This document shows, piece after piece, positions 1-11,685 of a stretch of DNA of 64,000 nucleotides (position 1 is the stretch's first letter; the number at the start of each line of letters is the position of its first letter). Both the position numbers and the translations under genes were made by a program. The notes beneath the pieces were generated by a model. It was not told the DNA's origin. It made no database searches and saw nothing but the letters and a program-made list of their open reading frames with translations. This stretch comes from Triplophysa rosa (Eukaryota; Chordata; Actinopteri; Cypriniformes; Nemacheilidae): NCBI RefSeq assembly GCF_024868665.1, contig NC_079900.1:1679764-1743763 (forward strand). The letters run 5' to 3'.

Positions 1-198
1 TTACGCTCTCAGGCGTCCTGTCAGTTGGTAATACCTAGAATTTCAAAATCAAGTGCAGGTGGTAGATCCTTTTCCTATCTAGCGCCTAAACTTTGGAATA
101 GTCTTCCCTGCACTGTCCGGGAGGCTGACACACTCTGTCAGTTTAAATCTAGACTAAAGACGCATCTTTTTAATCTTGCATACACTACTCTTCCATAA
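1..198 (+). pseudogene. C-terminus of LINE ORF2
   Basis: Frame open from base 1 to TAA at 196-198. It encodes the common LINE end SYLAPKLWNSLPCTVREAD, then FKSRLKTHLFNLAY. The 5' part lies before the window. Confidence 0.75.
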
Positions 199-1096
199 TA
201 TAAATCTTCTGAGGGTTTAGGCTGCATTAGTTAGATCAACCGGAACCAAAAACACAACTGATGTACTTGTTGCATCAAAGAGTACAGAACAGTACTCTAC
301 TCTCAGCCAGTCTTGTCTCATTGTTCCAAGGTTACCACAGCGAGCAGGATGCAGTTCATGGCCTGACCTGATGGTAGAGCGGAGAATGGGAAGTGGGGAC
401 CTGACAAGAGCTGAGATGATAGAGCTGGATAAAGAAGGACGCGGTCTCTTGACATGTCTTCACCACAAAACTTCAAATGCTATTAGATTATTAATGATAA
501 TCTTAAACTATAATTTATTTTATTATTAAGTTATTTATTTTATTTAGCCTTGTTGTGCAAGTTCTCTGGAGCTTGTGCAGAGGCAGCAGCTTTTGCCAGA
601 GGGGAACTGGAATCCCCTGGTTGGGCCTGGGTTCTCCTGAGGTTTTTTTTCTCGATTAGAGTTTTGGGTTCCTCGCCACCGTTTGCATACTGTTTTTGCA
701 CTATCTGCCTGACCGGGGGGGCTGCTTTAGAATCTTAAAGTTTTACTTAATTAATATTGCATATAGGAATTTATTATCTGCTATATTTGACCTGTGCTTC
801 TCTCTCCTTTATCCTAAATGTGTGCTCTCACTGAGCGTGTGTGTGTGTGCGTACTTGTCTGTGTACGTACGTGTGTGTGTGTGTGTGTGTGTGTCTGTGT
901 CTGTGTGTGTTGGTGCGTGTGCGTGTTGTGTGTGTGGAGTGTTTTGTGTGTGGGTGTGTCTGTCTTCTGTGTTTTCAACCTTTTCTTGTTTTTGCAGGTA
1001 CAACTTTGATTGTTTTGCTTGTAGTCAATGTGTCTCATGTACAGCTGCTTTGTAACAATGAAAATTGTAAAAGCGCTATATAAATAAAGTTGAGTT
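1..1096 (+). mobile_element. LINE 3' end (CR1/L2/Rex-like), truncated by the window
   Basis: ORF2 end, then a 3' UTR with a GT microsatellite (about 836-955), ending AAAGCGCTATATAAATAAAG plus a TTGAG tail. The part from about 325 to 1096 is nearly identical to the inverted copy at 11434-12241. High similarity suggests recent movement. Confidence 0.8.
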
Positions 1097-1209
1097 GAGT
1101 AGAGTCCTCCATTGTTGTTTCAGATTTCTGCCTCCACTCGCTACGTCATATTCACGTCACTACTAGAGCAGGATCCTGATTGGTGAAAATTCACGCCGCG
1201 TTAACCAAA

Positions 1210-1590
1210 GTTCACATTTTTCAACTCTTTAACGCTTCATTCGCGTCTGGTGGGAACGGAGCTTTAGAGTGTGAGTTCTCATGTGGACATCTAGATGAGT
1301 TTTCTCGCAAAACTCTTTCCACACTCAACACATGCATACGGCTTTTCTCCAGTGTGAATTCTCATGTGGTCCTCTAGATGATGTTTGTATGTGAAACACT
1401 TTCCACACTGAACACATGTGAATGGCTTTTCTCCAGTGTGAATTCTCATGTGGCTCTTAAGAACAATTTTTCTTGTGAAACTCTTTCCACACTGAGGGCA
1501 GGTGAAGGGCTTTTCTTCAGTGTGGATTCTTATGTGCTTCACAAGCTGCTCTTTACTTCCCAATCTCTTTCCACAATGAGGACATACTGA
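1210..1590 (-). pseudogene. C2H2 zinc-finger protein fragment with a frameshift
   Basis: Carries about three and a half Krueppel-type fingers with CPQCGKSF, HMRIHTGEKPF and CVQCGK linkers, reading from a CPHCGKR finger near 1575. In the last finger the frame ends after SFARKLI at 1291. A one-base shift restores EKTHLDVHMRTHT, so the copy is frameshifted. Such DNA-binding fingers belong to large fish ZNF families. No start exon was found nearby, so it is probably a relic. Confidence 0.7.
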
Positions 1591-1727
1591 TACCGTTGTT
1601 TATTCCAGTTTCATTAGATCTAAAATTAAATGACAGAAGCACATATTTTTATTAGGCCGGTCAACATTGAAAACATGCACTCAATGGCACAACATATACG
1701 TTTTTTTGCATTAAAATGTCTAAAAAC

Positions 1728-2358
1728 TAGTGGTCGACCGATATGTTTTTTTTTAATGGCCGATGCCGATATTGAGAAAGCAATGTGGCCGATGTGCCAA
1801 TATAAGGCCGATATAAGAAATGTAATTAAAGTCAGCGTTGTGCAAATGACTTCCAAACTGTAATACATTACAGATTACTTGTTACTGTTATTTAAAAGTA
1901 ATCCCTTACCTTACAATATTACTGTCTCAGAATTGTAATACGTTACATGACTCCAGTATTACTTTTGAGTTACTTTCACCAAAATAACTACAGAAGTAGA
2001 ACTTAACATTCTAAAATAAGTCTTTGTATTTCTGTGTTTTCAAAATACAAAACACTTTTTGCCAATCAACCTATTTAGACTGCTGATTTCTTGAATTAAC
2101 TAGGCTATAAACAAATAAATACAAAAAATACTAAGATTAAATGCATTTAAATACAAAATACTATTACAAAATAATAGTATTTTGTATTTCAAATGGATGT
2201 ATTTGAAACACTGCCCATCCATGCAGTCTAATAAGGAGGTTGATTGGCAAGAAGTATTTTAGTTTGAAAATACAAAAATACTAAGATTAAACACATTTAA
2301 ATACAAAATACATTTTTTCCAAGGTATTTAAATACAAAATAGTCCCATCCCATCACTG
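1728..2358. mobile_element. Mixed DNA-transposon remnants
   Basis: The TGGTCGACCGATATG/GGCCGATATAAG repeat (1728-1830) is followed by GTAATAC/GTTAC-type repeat ends and an inverted repeat around AATACAAAATACTATTACAAAATAATAGTATTTTG (2148-2190). No gene. Borders uncertain. Confidence 0.45.
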
Positions 2359-3830
2359 AACTAGATTATATAGAATTCTAGCTAGTCATCATGTAAACGT
2401 TAGCTTACCTTGTCATTGCTGCTGGTCACAGGGATCTTGTTAACTAGCTTCCTCAAAGCAGCCCAATGACCCCTCAAAACCCGCCCAAAGGTAATGAAAA
2501 CTAGCCCAATTATTTTCCGGTGTCAAATCAAAGTTACCAACTGCCAAAAGACGTTTCTATTGCTATATTTACTCATCTGAATGGTTTCCTACACAAAAAA
2601 AAAACGATTCAAGCTTGTCTTTCATAAGAAACAATAAAATTATGTTGACTTTATTTTAAAAAAATTTTTTATAGCAATACATGAAAATATTTCTTTGTTC
2701 TGACATAAAATGAATAAATGGTGAGATTCATTCTAGTATGACCAACTCAAATTAATTTGGTTTTGGAGGCTCTGTTTGCGCATGAGCAAAATAACTCAAG
2801 GAACGAACTCGAATGTGTGGCCGCCATTTTCTGCTGTGGGATGAGGAGGGATGAGCAGTTACGACGGATTCTCTTGCTGTTTAATTCGTTATTGGTAAGT
2901 AAGTATACGATTTTTTGACTACTAAATACTGTCTATGTCGTAATTTTGAGTGAAATATACACTAGCGTTGAAAGATAAGTTAGGTGAATTGTTCTCCTCA
3001 GTCTCACTGCCGCTGCTTGCTTCATGCACATTGTGGCATTCCCGCCCTTTTATAACATCCTAAATTAAAAACGTCGCATAGCACCAAATCTAACGTGTTT
3101 TTTGATAAACCTCAGCTTACATCTAGTGGGAAATTGTCATCAGTAGTACTGCTCCGCGAGTCCGAGGTCTCGCTTTCCCGCCGCACGGATCTCTTTCTCA
3201 GCGTCTACTCTGTGCCGTGAGCGGTAGGGAGAAGTACCACATTCAGTTCACCTTACGGTGGCGGACAAGTGAATAATCGAGTACAAAACGGCATTTTTAA
3301 AACATGTCACTGTTATCCATTGTTTGGATATATAAACATGAACACGGATCGTCTGTTAATAAGCACAGGTTTAGAGGCTGTGAACTGTGTGAAAGAATAG
3401 CCTATAACGTTAGCCAAAATCCCCGCTTTTTAAGATGTGTTTAGTGATTTTGTCAGACGGTTATGACTACAGACTGTTCAGTTAGTAGAGGCGAAGGGGG
3501 TGGGTCTGAAGCTGCAACAGTAAAACTGTGATGACGCGTCATCCAGCACCCACAGTTCCACAAAATCCTAGCGGAAGCACTGGAATACATCAGTGTTTCA
3601 CAGATATTTTACCAACTATGTATGCATAGGAATGTACACTAGTGCCTCAGTTTGTGCCCAGAAAGTGCCCCAGTTGTAATACAAATTTCATTGAAAAAGA
3701 CTGAAATTTTACAGAATTGCGTGATGAACCAGATCTAAAAGTTGTATTTATTGTTCCCAAACTTAATATACATCTCTTTCACAGATTTAAGAAAATCACA
3801 AACTGAACATCAGCCTTCTGGTGATAGTAA
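2359..3830. other. Intergenic stretch with a possible relic promoter and first exon
   Basis: Near 2820-2894 is a GGCCGCCATTTTC block (YY1-like initiator motif) followed about 65 nt later by a strong donor ATTG|GTAAGTAAG on the plus strand. It lies 2.2 kb upstream of the SAMD3-like exon and could be its first exon. Otherwise nothing recognised. Confidence 0.3.
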
Positions 3831-3831
3831 G

Positions 3832-4400
3832 GCCCAATCCCAATTCTACCCCTACCCCTTCACGTGAAGGGGTAGGGGTGTCTCAATTCTCTTTTGGTCG
3901 GAGGGGTAGGGGTAAGGGGAAGGGCCAAATAGCCCTACAAACGAAGATTTTTCGGGACCTCACTTTAAAGAAAGGGCTAAGAGAAATTTCCAACATGACC
4001 GCTCACTCGAGCAAGCAGCCCAATAAATGCAAGTCATTTTTGCCATTAATAAGGATTTTTATGACAATTTTTCATTTTATGTATGTTACATTCAATCTTG
4101 TGTTAGTATTTATGGTGATGTTCTTTTAACATTTGCAAAAAAAATCGCTAAAGTTTGCAGACAGCACTGATTGCACGATATTAGAAAATATATTTTTATG
4201 TCATATACCCGGCGCATTGGCGCATGTCCTCTGACGTAACGTTAGGAGCTAGCAACGACGTACGATGACGTATACCAGTGTACTAGCGGTGTCCCATTTC
4301 TTAGCAGAAAATTTGTAACCCTTCCCCTTGCCACTTTGTTTCAAGGGGTAAGGGGCGAGGGGTAGGCGAAGGTGTATAAAATAGAATTGGGATTGGGCGC
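3832..4400. mobile_element. MITE with GGCCCAATCCCAATTCTA ends
   Basis: Left end GGCCCAATCCCAATTCTA and right end TAGAATTGGGATTGGGC are inverted repeats. Subterminal CCCCTACCCCTT/AAGGGGTAGGGG palindromes follow at both ends. About 570 bp and non-coding; any frame inside is incidental. Confidence 0.8.
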
Positions 4401-4603
4401 AAGTCATATTTGCTCAAACAATCTGATTTACTTACTTTAAAATCTAATTTTTAATATGAAATCTAAATAATACTTTTTATTCTTCTTTCAGGATTGTGAA
4501 TGTGGCAGTGCAAAGAAAGCTCCTGCGCCTCATCAAATGTCACCATGTCCTAGGCTTGTCGAACGACTTGAGGATGAGTCATTCATAACATAATTTTTCT
4601 TTA

Positions 4604-4915
4604 AATGAGTAGTTCACCTCGAAAATGAACATTCTGTCATCATTTACTCACCTTCTTGACATTTTAAACCTGTATGATTTTTCTTCTTCTGCAGAACACA
4701 AAAGCAGCAATTTTGAAGAATGTTGGTAACAGAAAACCGTGGGTCCCCATTGACCTGTATTGGTTTTGTGTCCATGCAATAGAAGTGAATGGCCATTCTT
4801 CAAAATATATTATTTTGTGTTCTGCAGAAGACAAAGTCATACAGGTTTGAAATGGCAAGAAGGTGAGTAAATTATGACAGAATTTTCATTTTGAAGGTGA
4901 ACTACTCCTTTAGTG
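4604..4915. mobile_element. Snapback MITE (AGTTCACC...GGTGAACTAC)
   Basis: Ends GAGTAGTTCACC and GGTGAACTACTCC. Nested arms include TCTGTCATCATTTACTCACC with GGTGAGTAAATTATGACAGA, and TCTGCAGAACACAAAA twice in opposite orientation. A widespread fish family. Confidence 0.75.
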
Positions 4916-5074
4916 GGGAAATCACATACACTTATTGTTTATGAAGTGGTGCTTCATAATGTTGAAACAAAGCATAATATATTTTGAGCAATAAGTGGTG
5001 CTCTAATCGAAATTGGAGTTATTTGTTGTTTCAAACTTAACCTTATGTCATGTAATCTTCTGTGTTTTGTCTAG

Positions 5075-5312
5075 GCCTGAGGATGCAGAAAGTGGCATTG
5101 CAAGCACAGTCATGGGGATTTACACAATCCGAGGAGAAGCTTCTACAAAACCAGATGATGTAGGAATAGTGATCGAGGGCATCAAGGTTTTGAGTAACCT
5201 AGACTGTGTGATTTTTGTATTCATCATGTTGTACAGTCTAATTTATGCTCTTGACCAAAGCTTTCCTGACAACCTCAAGAACACATTTTTTAGGAGTTTA
5301 TCCAAAAAATAA
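5075..5312 (+). pseudogene. C-terminal exon fragment of a SAMD3-like protein
   Basis: After a TGTTTTGTCTAG acceptor the frame reads GIYTIRGEASTKPDDVGIVI, then LSNLDCVIFVFIMLYSLIYAL, and stops with TAA at 5312. This matches the C-terminal pattern of a multicopy fish family usually labelled sterile-alpha-motif domain protein 3-like, whose function is unclear. An AATAAA follows at 5686. The SAM domain and upstream exons were not found in frame, so it is probably a truncated or retro-derived copy. Confidence 0.45.
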
Positions 5313-6569
5313 TAATGAACTTGGATGGACATAAGATGACTACAAAGATTCAGCATCTTAAAATTAAGCTGTTTGCATGACATGCTCATTTTTTGGGACA
5401 TTTGCATGAATTGAGGATTGATGAGGATTTCTATATCAATGTAAAAACACCTGTTGCATCAAATAGCCAAGGGAATATTTTATGTGCATCTATGTTATTT
5501 TTTGATGTTTTTCATATATCTTTACATGCTGATAGACTAAAGTAAAGACAATACATGTATTTCTAGTTGGTTATTCTAGTCTAGGAAGTCATTAGGCTTC
5601 AGAAATGTTAATTTTATTGTTGATGTGTACTTTTATACTGTCACAGATAGTTTAAGCTAGTTTGTTTAAATAATTCTAGTGGAAAATAAAGATTTCCACA
5701 CAATTTCCAGTGTTTTATTTTGAGTTTGGCAAGCATAAAGATCACACATAAACATGCATTTAATTTGACAAAATCGAGTTGGGTCAACCCAATTGCATTT
5801 CATTGTATACGTTTTATCTAAACTGTATTTATTAAAATCAAATTGGACCAACTCAATTAAATTTTATTGAACGAGTCTGTTTTTTATGAGTAGGACCAAC
5901 ACATATTTATTGGATGGAAATCCTGCCCTCAATTAAATTGAGTTCAACCAATGAATTGTTTTTTGAGTGTAGGTATTTTACAGTATATATTTTTTGTTCT
6001 GTTGAACTCAAAATATGTTTTGGGGGGTTTAGGAAAGCAAACAATTCCGGGTCACCTTTGACTACCATTATATTTTTTTCTGCTATGGTAGTCAATGATG
6101 CCAAATAATTTTCAGTTGCTAACATTCTACCAAATATCTTTGTGTTCAACCGAACAAAGAAATTTATACAGGTTTAGAAAAACTAGAGGGCGAGTAATCC
6201 ATAACAGAATTTTCATTTTTTGGGTGTCCCTTTAAAAAAGATCCATGTGTGCTCGAGGCCACGCACGGAAATGGACAAGAAACGTGTTTTCTCTACGTAA
6301 GACATGCAAAAACGTACTTAAGAAATAAGCATTTAGCACATTTATTGCATATGTATATGTGTACAAGCACGTCAATGTTTTAGTTGTTCTAGACTGCGTA
6401 TAGCTGCTCAAACATGATATTTGGCAGCCGGAAGAATCAACTGTTATACACTCACGCGTGATTTCTTTCATTGTGCAACGTGACATGCACCTTACGAAAC
6501 ACGGGTAAAAGCATAATTCGTTGTCTAATACCACCACTATATTCTCCTCTTTGGTTGAGCTGAGCTCCG
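5313..6569. other. Relic 3' UTR then repeat fragments
   Basis: Contains an AATAAA at 5686, a GGGTCAACCCAATT palindromic repeat (5770-5960), and the right half of the same MITE family as at 4604, ending near 6235 (GAATTTTCATTTTTTGGGTG). No gene. Confidence 0.45.
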
Positions 6570-8090
6570 GCGTCCAATAGTGACCGATTGCAGAACAGCA
6601 GAACCATACGTCACAGCAGCGCTATGGCAGCAGCGCCATGGCGGCAGTCTCATGGCAGAAGTGGGCGGAGTCACAGTCTCAGATCAGAAGTAGGCGAAAG
6701 TAGTGAGAAGTAAAGGAATGTTATGGCGGAGAAAGGGTAACGTTACACGGTAAAAAGTTGTCTTCGACTGTTGTTGGATTATCTGACGCTGAATGAGGAA
6801 GACCAGAAGAAGCCCTTCTGCAGCTTTCACAGGCATGAAACGAATGACTGCTGGCCAGAGAGCCTTTCAGGTTTCGCTTTGAATTTAAGGGTGATAAGGC
6901 CATTTTCCTTAATGAGCGTCTGGATGAAACATGCCTCAGGATTAATTGCATGTTTTAAGAATTTTATTTTATTTTAGATTACCGTTTAATCTAATTTAGT
7001 TAGGTTTAATTTTTGATTATTATTGTGTGCCTTCTGTGCAAAAGCTTTTGTTTGATTTTGTAATGTTAGTTTATGATGTGTAGTGTATAGCACATGTATG
7101 TACTATGAAAAATTGGTTAATACTTAAATGATTGTTAAGTAAAATTAAATTAAAATGTTATATTGCTTTTGTTTTAGCATTGCACATAATTTATGCTGTT
7201 CATCTTTTAAGACACACAACAAAAATATGAATACACTTTAGTTTTTAGCTGTTAACAATAGGATACATTTATCAGAGAGTGTAACTTCTCAGAAGATGTA
7301 TGGAGTAGACAGGAAAATCATGTTTCTCAGTCTGTGTTATTAGGTACAGCTTGTCCACTTGGTACAGTAATCTCTCGGTAAAATGCTACTGTATATTGTT
7401 GTAACTGCTTCAAAGATTATTGGACCGAATGACTACCCTAGTGTTCAAGCTCTACGAGCTATGTACATTGAACGAGGCCAAAATGATTTTGAATGACCCG
7501 TCTCATGTACAGTACTTCACTCTTGTTATGAACTCTTACCCTCTGGAAGAAGATTTATAACATCTCGTTACAAACTAAACAGATTTAAGAACTCCTTTGT
7601 GCCAACATCAACATCAACAGCAGTCTGGACTGCTGAACATGGAACATCTATTTTTATGAGTATGTCTTATCTATTGTGTGTATGTTTCTTATGTATTATT
7701 GTATCAGGTCGGAGTAAAGCTATTGCTATTGAAGTCCACTCCACTGCAAATGTCCTTACTAAGGACAATAAAGTATATTTCATTCATTTCATTATTAACA
7801 TTTTTGTTGAAGCATTATATGTATAATACACGCCCACGCCCACACATGCACATACATATTTATATATATATATACGTATACGTCTTTTCAATTAAAACCT
7901 TTTAATTAAATACTGACTTAACATTAATAGCTTACCACTTTGAAACGCTCCGCAACGCCAAGTAGTTTGATAACGTTTGCTCCGCCCACTTCCGGCATGA
8001 GACTTCTGCCAAGGCGCTGTTTCATTGTGACTGCTGTGACGTATGGTTCTGCGGTTCTGCAATCAGAAGTATCTCCCCACGTCCCTCCCT
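6570..8090. mobile_element. 1.5-kb DNA element with about 100-bp terminal inverted repeats
   Basis: The left end (6578-6670: GCAGAACAGCAGAACCATAC, then GTCACAGCAG, AGTCTCATGGCAGAAGTGGG) is repeated in reverse complement at 7978-8080. Together with the ends GATTGCAGAAC it defines one element. No transposase frame survives. A LINE 3' fragment is nested at about 7430-7800. Confidence 0.7.
7430..7800 (+). mobile_element. LINE 3' fragment nested in the 6.6-8.1 kb element
   Basis: Encodes the LINE terminal motif LLPSGRRFITSRYKLNRFKN in an interrupted frame, then a 3' tail AAGGACAATAAAGTATATTTCATTCATTTCATT. It is 5'-truncated, as usual for LINE insertions. Confidence 0.6.
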
Positions 8091-9603
8091 GTACTGTAGC
8101 CTGCCTGTCAGACACTCGTTCCCCTCACTTTTGAGAACGGCCCGGTCCTGAAGTTGCCAGGTATTCATCAGAGTATGAATACACATTAACAATCTCATCA
8201 ATTAACATTTATCCTTAGAATATAAATAAACATTTTGGCAGCCGCAGTACATTATGAAAATAGCCCAAAAACCCGCAACTCCATAATTTTTCCCGCAACT
8301 GCATTTTCAAAATAGCCCATTTGTGAGGACTAACCATTTGATAATGTCTCGCGGGCGAAAAGTTTGTTGTAACGCAAGCATTACTGAACATGTACCGAGT
8401 AAAATGTTACTGAAAATTGATTAGTAATGCCTAACACTACTGCGTTACAGCAAAAAGTAATATGTTACTGTAATACATTAGTTTTGTAACGCTACTCCCA
8501 ACACTGATATGACAAACATACAAAAAATGTGTGAAACTAATTTAACATTTATTTTGCATAATATTTAAGATTAACAATTAGTGCATCTTTTTTGTTTAAC
8601 TGTTTTACTGCTTATTTAATCCAACAGAAGATTAAGTGTATTTTAATGACAAAAACAGAATGCAATTCCTTAATATGAATATACAGTTACTGTACAAATA
8701 AATCGCATGCAGTTATTTTACTCAGTACATTTCACTTTCTTAAATTAGGTCAATGTAAAAAATAGTACTTATCTAATAAAGATTTATGTCTGTTTTTCTG
8801 TCTCTGTGAAAACAATACAAAACCACAAACAAAAAGAACAGCCTATATATTTGCTTAGTTAGTGGCATGTAGCTTAGCATCAAAACAGAACCCACTAAAA
8901 CGTCCACTCCCGTCCACACATCAAGTTATCGTGGACACTTAATGCGGTGGATATTAAATAAAAATATTTAGGAATGCACACGTATTATTAATTAACATAC
9001 ATGTATGTGTCTCTGTCTCGTTCACCTCACACACGACATCGCCACACAGCTCACATGCTGGGATTAGAGTGACAGGTTCCTGAGTGCGGGGAGAAACAGC
9101 GTCTTGTCCGCAGCCCAGCAGTCGAATGTAAAATGTAAAAATGTAATTGACAATCTCACCAAAAACAACACATATCTGAGGCAGAGCCGGTCGTCGGGAT
9201 TTGTCACTGTTTGTGAGGTAAAATGTTTTCGTTTGTTTTAATTATATTTGTGTCCCCAGTTGTAGTTACCGCTGGGCTGCAGATATGACACCTAGACGGA
9301 ACTGTTTGAATAAGACTTTGCTGCATACCGGAGTGTTAACTGTTACACACAACACAACTCAAGTAAAAAGAGGAATGATATGTACACTGTCTGTCAGATG
9401 CTGGCTTTGAGTGTTTGATTTCGTTCACGGCGTGTAGCATTAACATTTAAAGAATGAAGCAGTCTGCTCTCAGGTTGTTTCGTGGTGTGCGTGTCGATCC
9501 AGGTCTGTAGTGAGTGTCGAGTGTATCTCAGTCGTTGCAGCGCAGCTCCATGTTCGAAATGTGTTCCATCGGACCAAACACAACAAGCATACAAACTGAG
9601 TCA
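8091..9603. other. Repeat-like intergenic DNA, no gene
   Basis: 8230-8520 looks like the right end of a hAT element (GTTACTG repeats ending CTCCCAACACTG). The rest to 9603 is AT-rich and holds only short incidental frames. Confidence 0.45.
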
Positions 9604-9605
9604 TA

Positions 9606-10830
9606 TACACTCACCTAAAGGATTATTAGGAACACCATACTAATACGGTGTTTGACCCCCTTTCGCCTTCAGAACTGCCTTAATTCTACGTGGCATTGAT
9701 TCAACAAGGTGCTGAAAGCATTCTTTAGAAATGTTGGCCCATATTGATAGGATAGCATCTTGCAGTTGATGGAGATTTGTGGGATGCACATCCAGGGCAC
9801 GAAGCTCCCGTTCCACCACATCCCAAAGATGTTCTATCGGGTTGAGATCTGGTGACTGTGGGGGCCATTCTAGTACAGTGAACTCATTGTCATGTTCAAG
9901 AAACCAATTTGAAATGATTCGAGCTTTGTGACATGGTGCATTATCCTGCTGGAAGTAGCCATTAGAGGATGGGTACATGGTGGTCATAAAGGGATGGACA
10001 TGGTCAGAAACAATGCTCAGGTAGGCCGTGGCATTTAAACGATGCCCAATTGGCACTAAGGGGCCTAAAGTGTGCCAAGAAAACATCCCCCACACCATTA
10101 CACCACCACCACCAGCCTGCACAGTGGTAACAAGGCATGATGGATCCATGTTCTCATTCTGTTTACGCCAAATTCTGACTCTACCATTTGAATGTCTCAA
10201 CAGAAATCGAGACTCATCAGACCAGGCAACATTTTTCCAGTCTTCAACTGTCCAATTTTGGTGAGCTCGTGCAAATTGTAGCCTCTTTTTCCTATTTGTA
10301 GTGGAGATGAGTGGTACCCGGTGGGGTCTTCTGCTGTTGTAGCCCATCTGCCTCAAGGTTGTGCGTGTTGTGGCTTCACAAATGCTTTGCTGCATACCTC
10401 GGTTGTAACGAGTGGTTATTTCAGTCAAAGTTGCTCTTCTATCAGCTTGAATCAGTCGGCCCATTCTCCTCTGACCTCTAGCATCAACAAGGCATTTTCG
10501 CCCACAGGACTGCCGCATACTGGATGTTTTTCCCTTTTCACACCATTCTTTGTAAACCCTAGAAATGGTTGTGCGTGAAAATCCCAGTAACTGAGCAGAT
10601 TGTGAAATACTCAGACCGGCCCGTCTGGCACCAACAACCATGCCACGCTCAAAATTGCTTAAATCACCTTTCTTTCCCATTCTGACATTCAGTTTGGAGT
10701 TCAGGAGATTGTCTTGACCAGGACCACACCCCTAAATGCATTGAAGCAACTGCCATGTGATTGGTTGATTAGATAATTGCATTAATGAGAAATTGAACAG
10801 GTGTTCCTAATAATCCTTTAGGTGAGTGTA
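9606..10830 (-). mobile_element. Intact Tc1/mariner element (DD36E type)
   Basis: Terminal inverted repeats TACACTCACCTAAAGGATTA and its complement, flanked by TA at both sides (9604-9605 and 10831-10832). 1,225 bp with one full-length transposase gene. The right flank interrupts the same LINE 3' UTR seen at 62030. Confidence 0.93.
9640..10680 (-). CDS. Tc1/mariner transposase, 346 aa, apparently intact
   Basis: Cut-and-paste transposase that binds the terminal repeats and inserts at TA. Residues 1-110 form a paired-like helix-turn-helix region (LSNFERGMVVGARRAG, FSRTTISRVYKEW). The catalytic triad is D155 (WSDESRF), D246 (QQDNAPCH) and E283 (SPDLNPIEHLW), with 36 residues between the last two, instead of 34 in classic Tc1. 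A GGGGVMVWG motif lies between. Start chosen at MGKKGDLS, the usual family start. No stops or shifts, so activity is possible; expression is not shown. The spacing recalls the DD36E 'Incomer' family. Confidence 0.93.
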   Translation of the reverse strand: MGKKGDLSNFERGMVVGARRAGLSISQSAQLLGFSRTTISRVYKEWCEKGKTSSMRQSCGRKCLVDARGQRRMGRLIQADRRATLTEITTRYNRGMQQSICEATTRTTLRQMGYNSRRPHRVPLISTTNRKKRLQFARAHQNWTVEDWKNVAWSDESRFLLRHSNGRVRIWRKQNENMDPSCLVTTVQAGGGGVMVWGMFSWHTLGPLVPIGHRLNATAYLSIVSDHVHPFMTTMYPSSNGYFQQDNAPCHKARIISNWFLEHDNEFTVLEWPPQSPDLNPIEHLWDVVERELRALDVHPTNLHQLQDAILSIWANISKECFQHLVESMPRRIKAVLKAKGGQTPY

Positions 10831-10832
10831 TA

Positions 10833-11040
10833 CATTTGTGCAAATGATAATTAGTAAGTAGAGGTAGTGTTATATACATATAAATAAAATGTAGATATAA
10901 TAAGGCACTATAGTGCACACTATAGGAGTAGTGAAAGTGGAATATTGCTCTTAAGGAGCAGTTATCTGTTTAAGGGAGATTGCCTAGGGAGAAGCTGCTT
11001 CTGTGTCTGGAAGTCTGGTGTTTGGTGCTCTAAAGCGCAG
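10833..11040 (-). mobile_element. LINE 3' UTR fragment beside the Tc1 insertion
   Basis: Matches 62030-62230 closely (for example AATAAGGCACTATAGTGCAC and GGAGCAGTTATCTGTTTA). It stops exactly at the Tc1 right end on one side. Confidence 0.8.
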
Positions 11041-11433
11041 TAAAAACTGTATTAAATTAAAAATAAAACATCTTATTTCTGTGACTGAAATATCAATGAC
11101 TGATACAGTATGCTTAAGTGAATGGTGTTTTAAAACATTTTATAAGTAAGCAATATTCAGGAAAAACATGTCTGTTAACATTTACGAAGAAAACTCTGAA
11201 ATTATAAAACAAAAATACGAGATCGTTACGGACCAAAACTCTTCTAAACACTTTAAACACTGAGAACTTGTAAAGCACGTTAAGGAAACTAATTAATTTT
11301 TAAACAAATCAGGGTTTTATCTCAGTGAACTGAACTGAATGTGTTTGCAGAAGTGAAACAGCACGTTTGTCTTTATAGAAATTCTCCGGGACGGACTTCA
11401 ATCACTCTGCAAACCTTTTTCTAGCGAAATATT
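11041..11433. other. Old repeat fragment, no gene
   Basis: Part of it (about 11090-11280) is related to 31080-31137 plus 31450-31650, the sequence split there by a hAT MITE. Confidence 0.4.
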
Positions 11434-11648
11434 TCAACTCAACTCAACTCAACTTTATTTATATAGCGCTTTTACAATTTTCATTGTTACAAAGCAGCTG
11501 TACATGAGACACATTGACTACAAGCAAAACAATCAAAGTTGTACCTGCAAAAACAAGAAAAGGTTGAAAACACAGAAGACAGACACACCCACACACAAAA
11601 CACTCCACACACACAACACGCACACGCACCAACACACACAGACACAGA

Positions 11649-11685
<37 letters not shown>

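Noticed and set aside
696..1083. Overlapping reading frames with long Cys/Val or His/Thr runs (also 11459-11813, 32711-33030, 50524-50784)
   Set aside because: They are translations of CA/GT microsatellites in several frames and both strands; no protein family resembles them.
3821..4129. 102-codon plus-strand frame
   Set aside because: Begins inside the left terminal repeat of a MITE and has low-complexity content; incidental.
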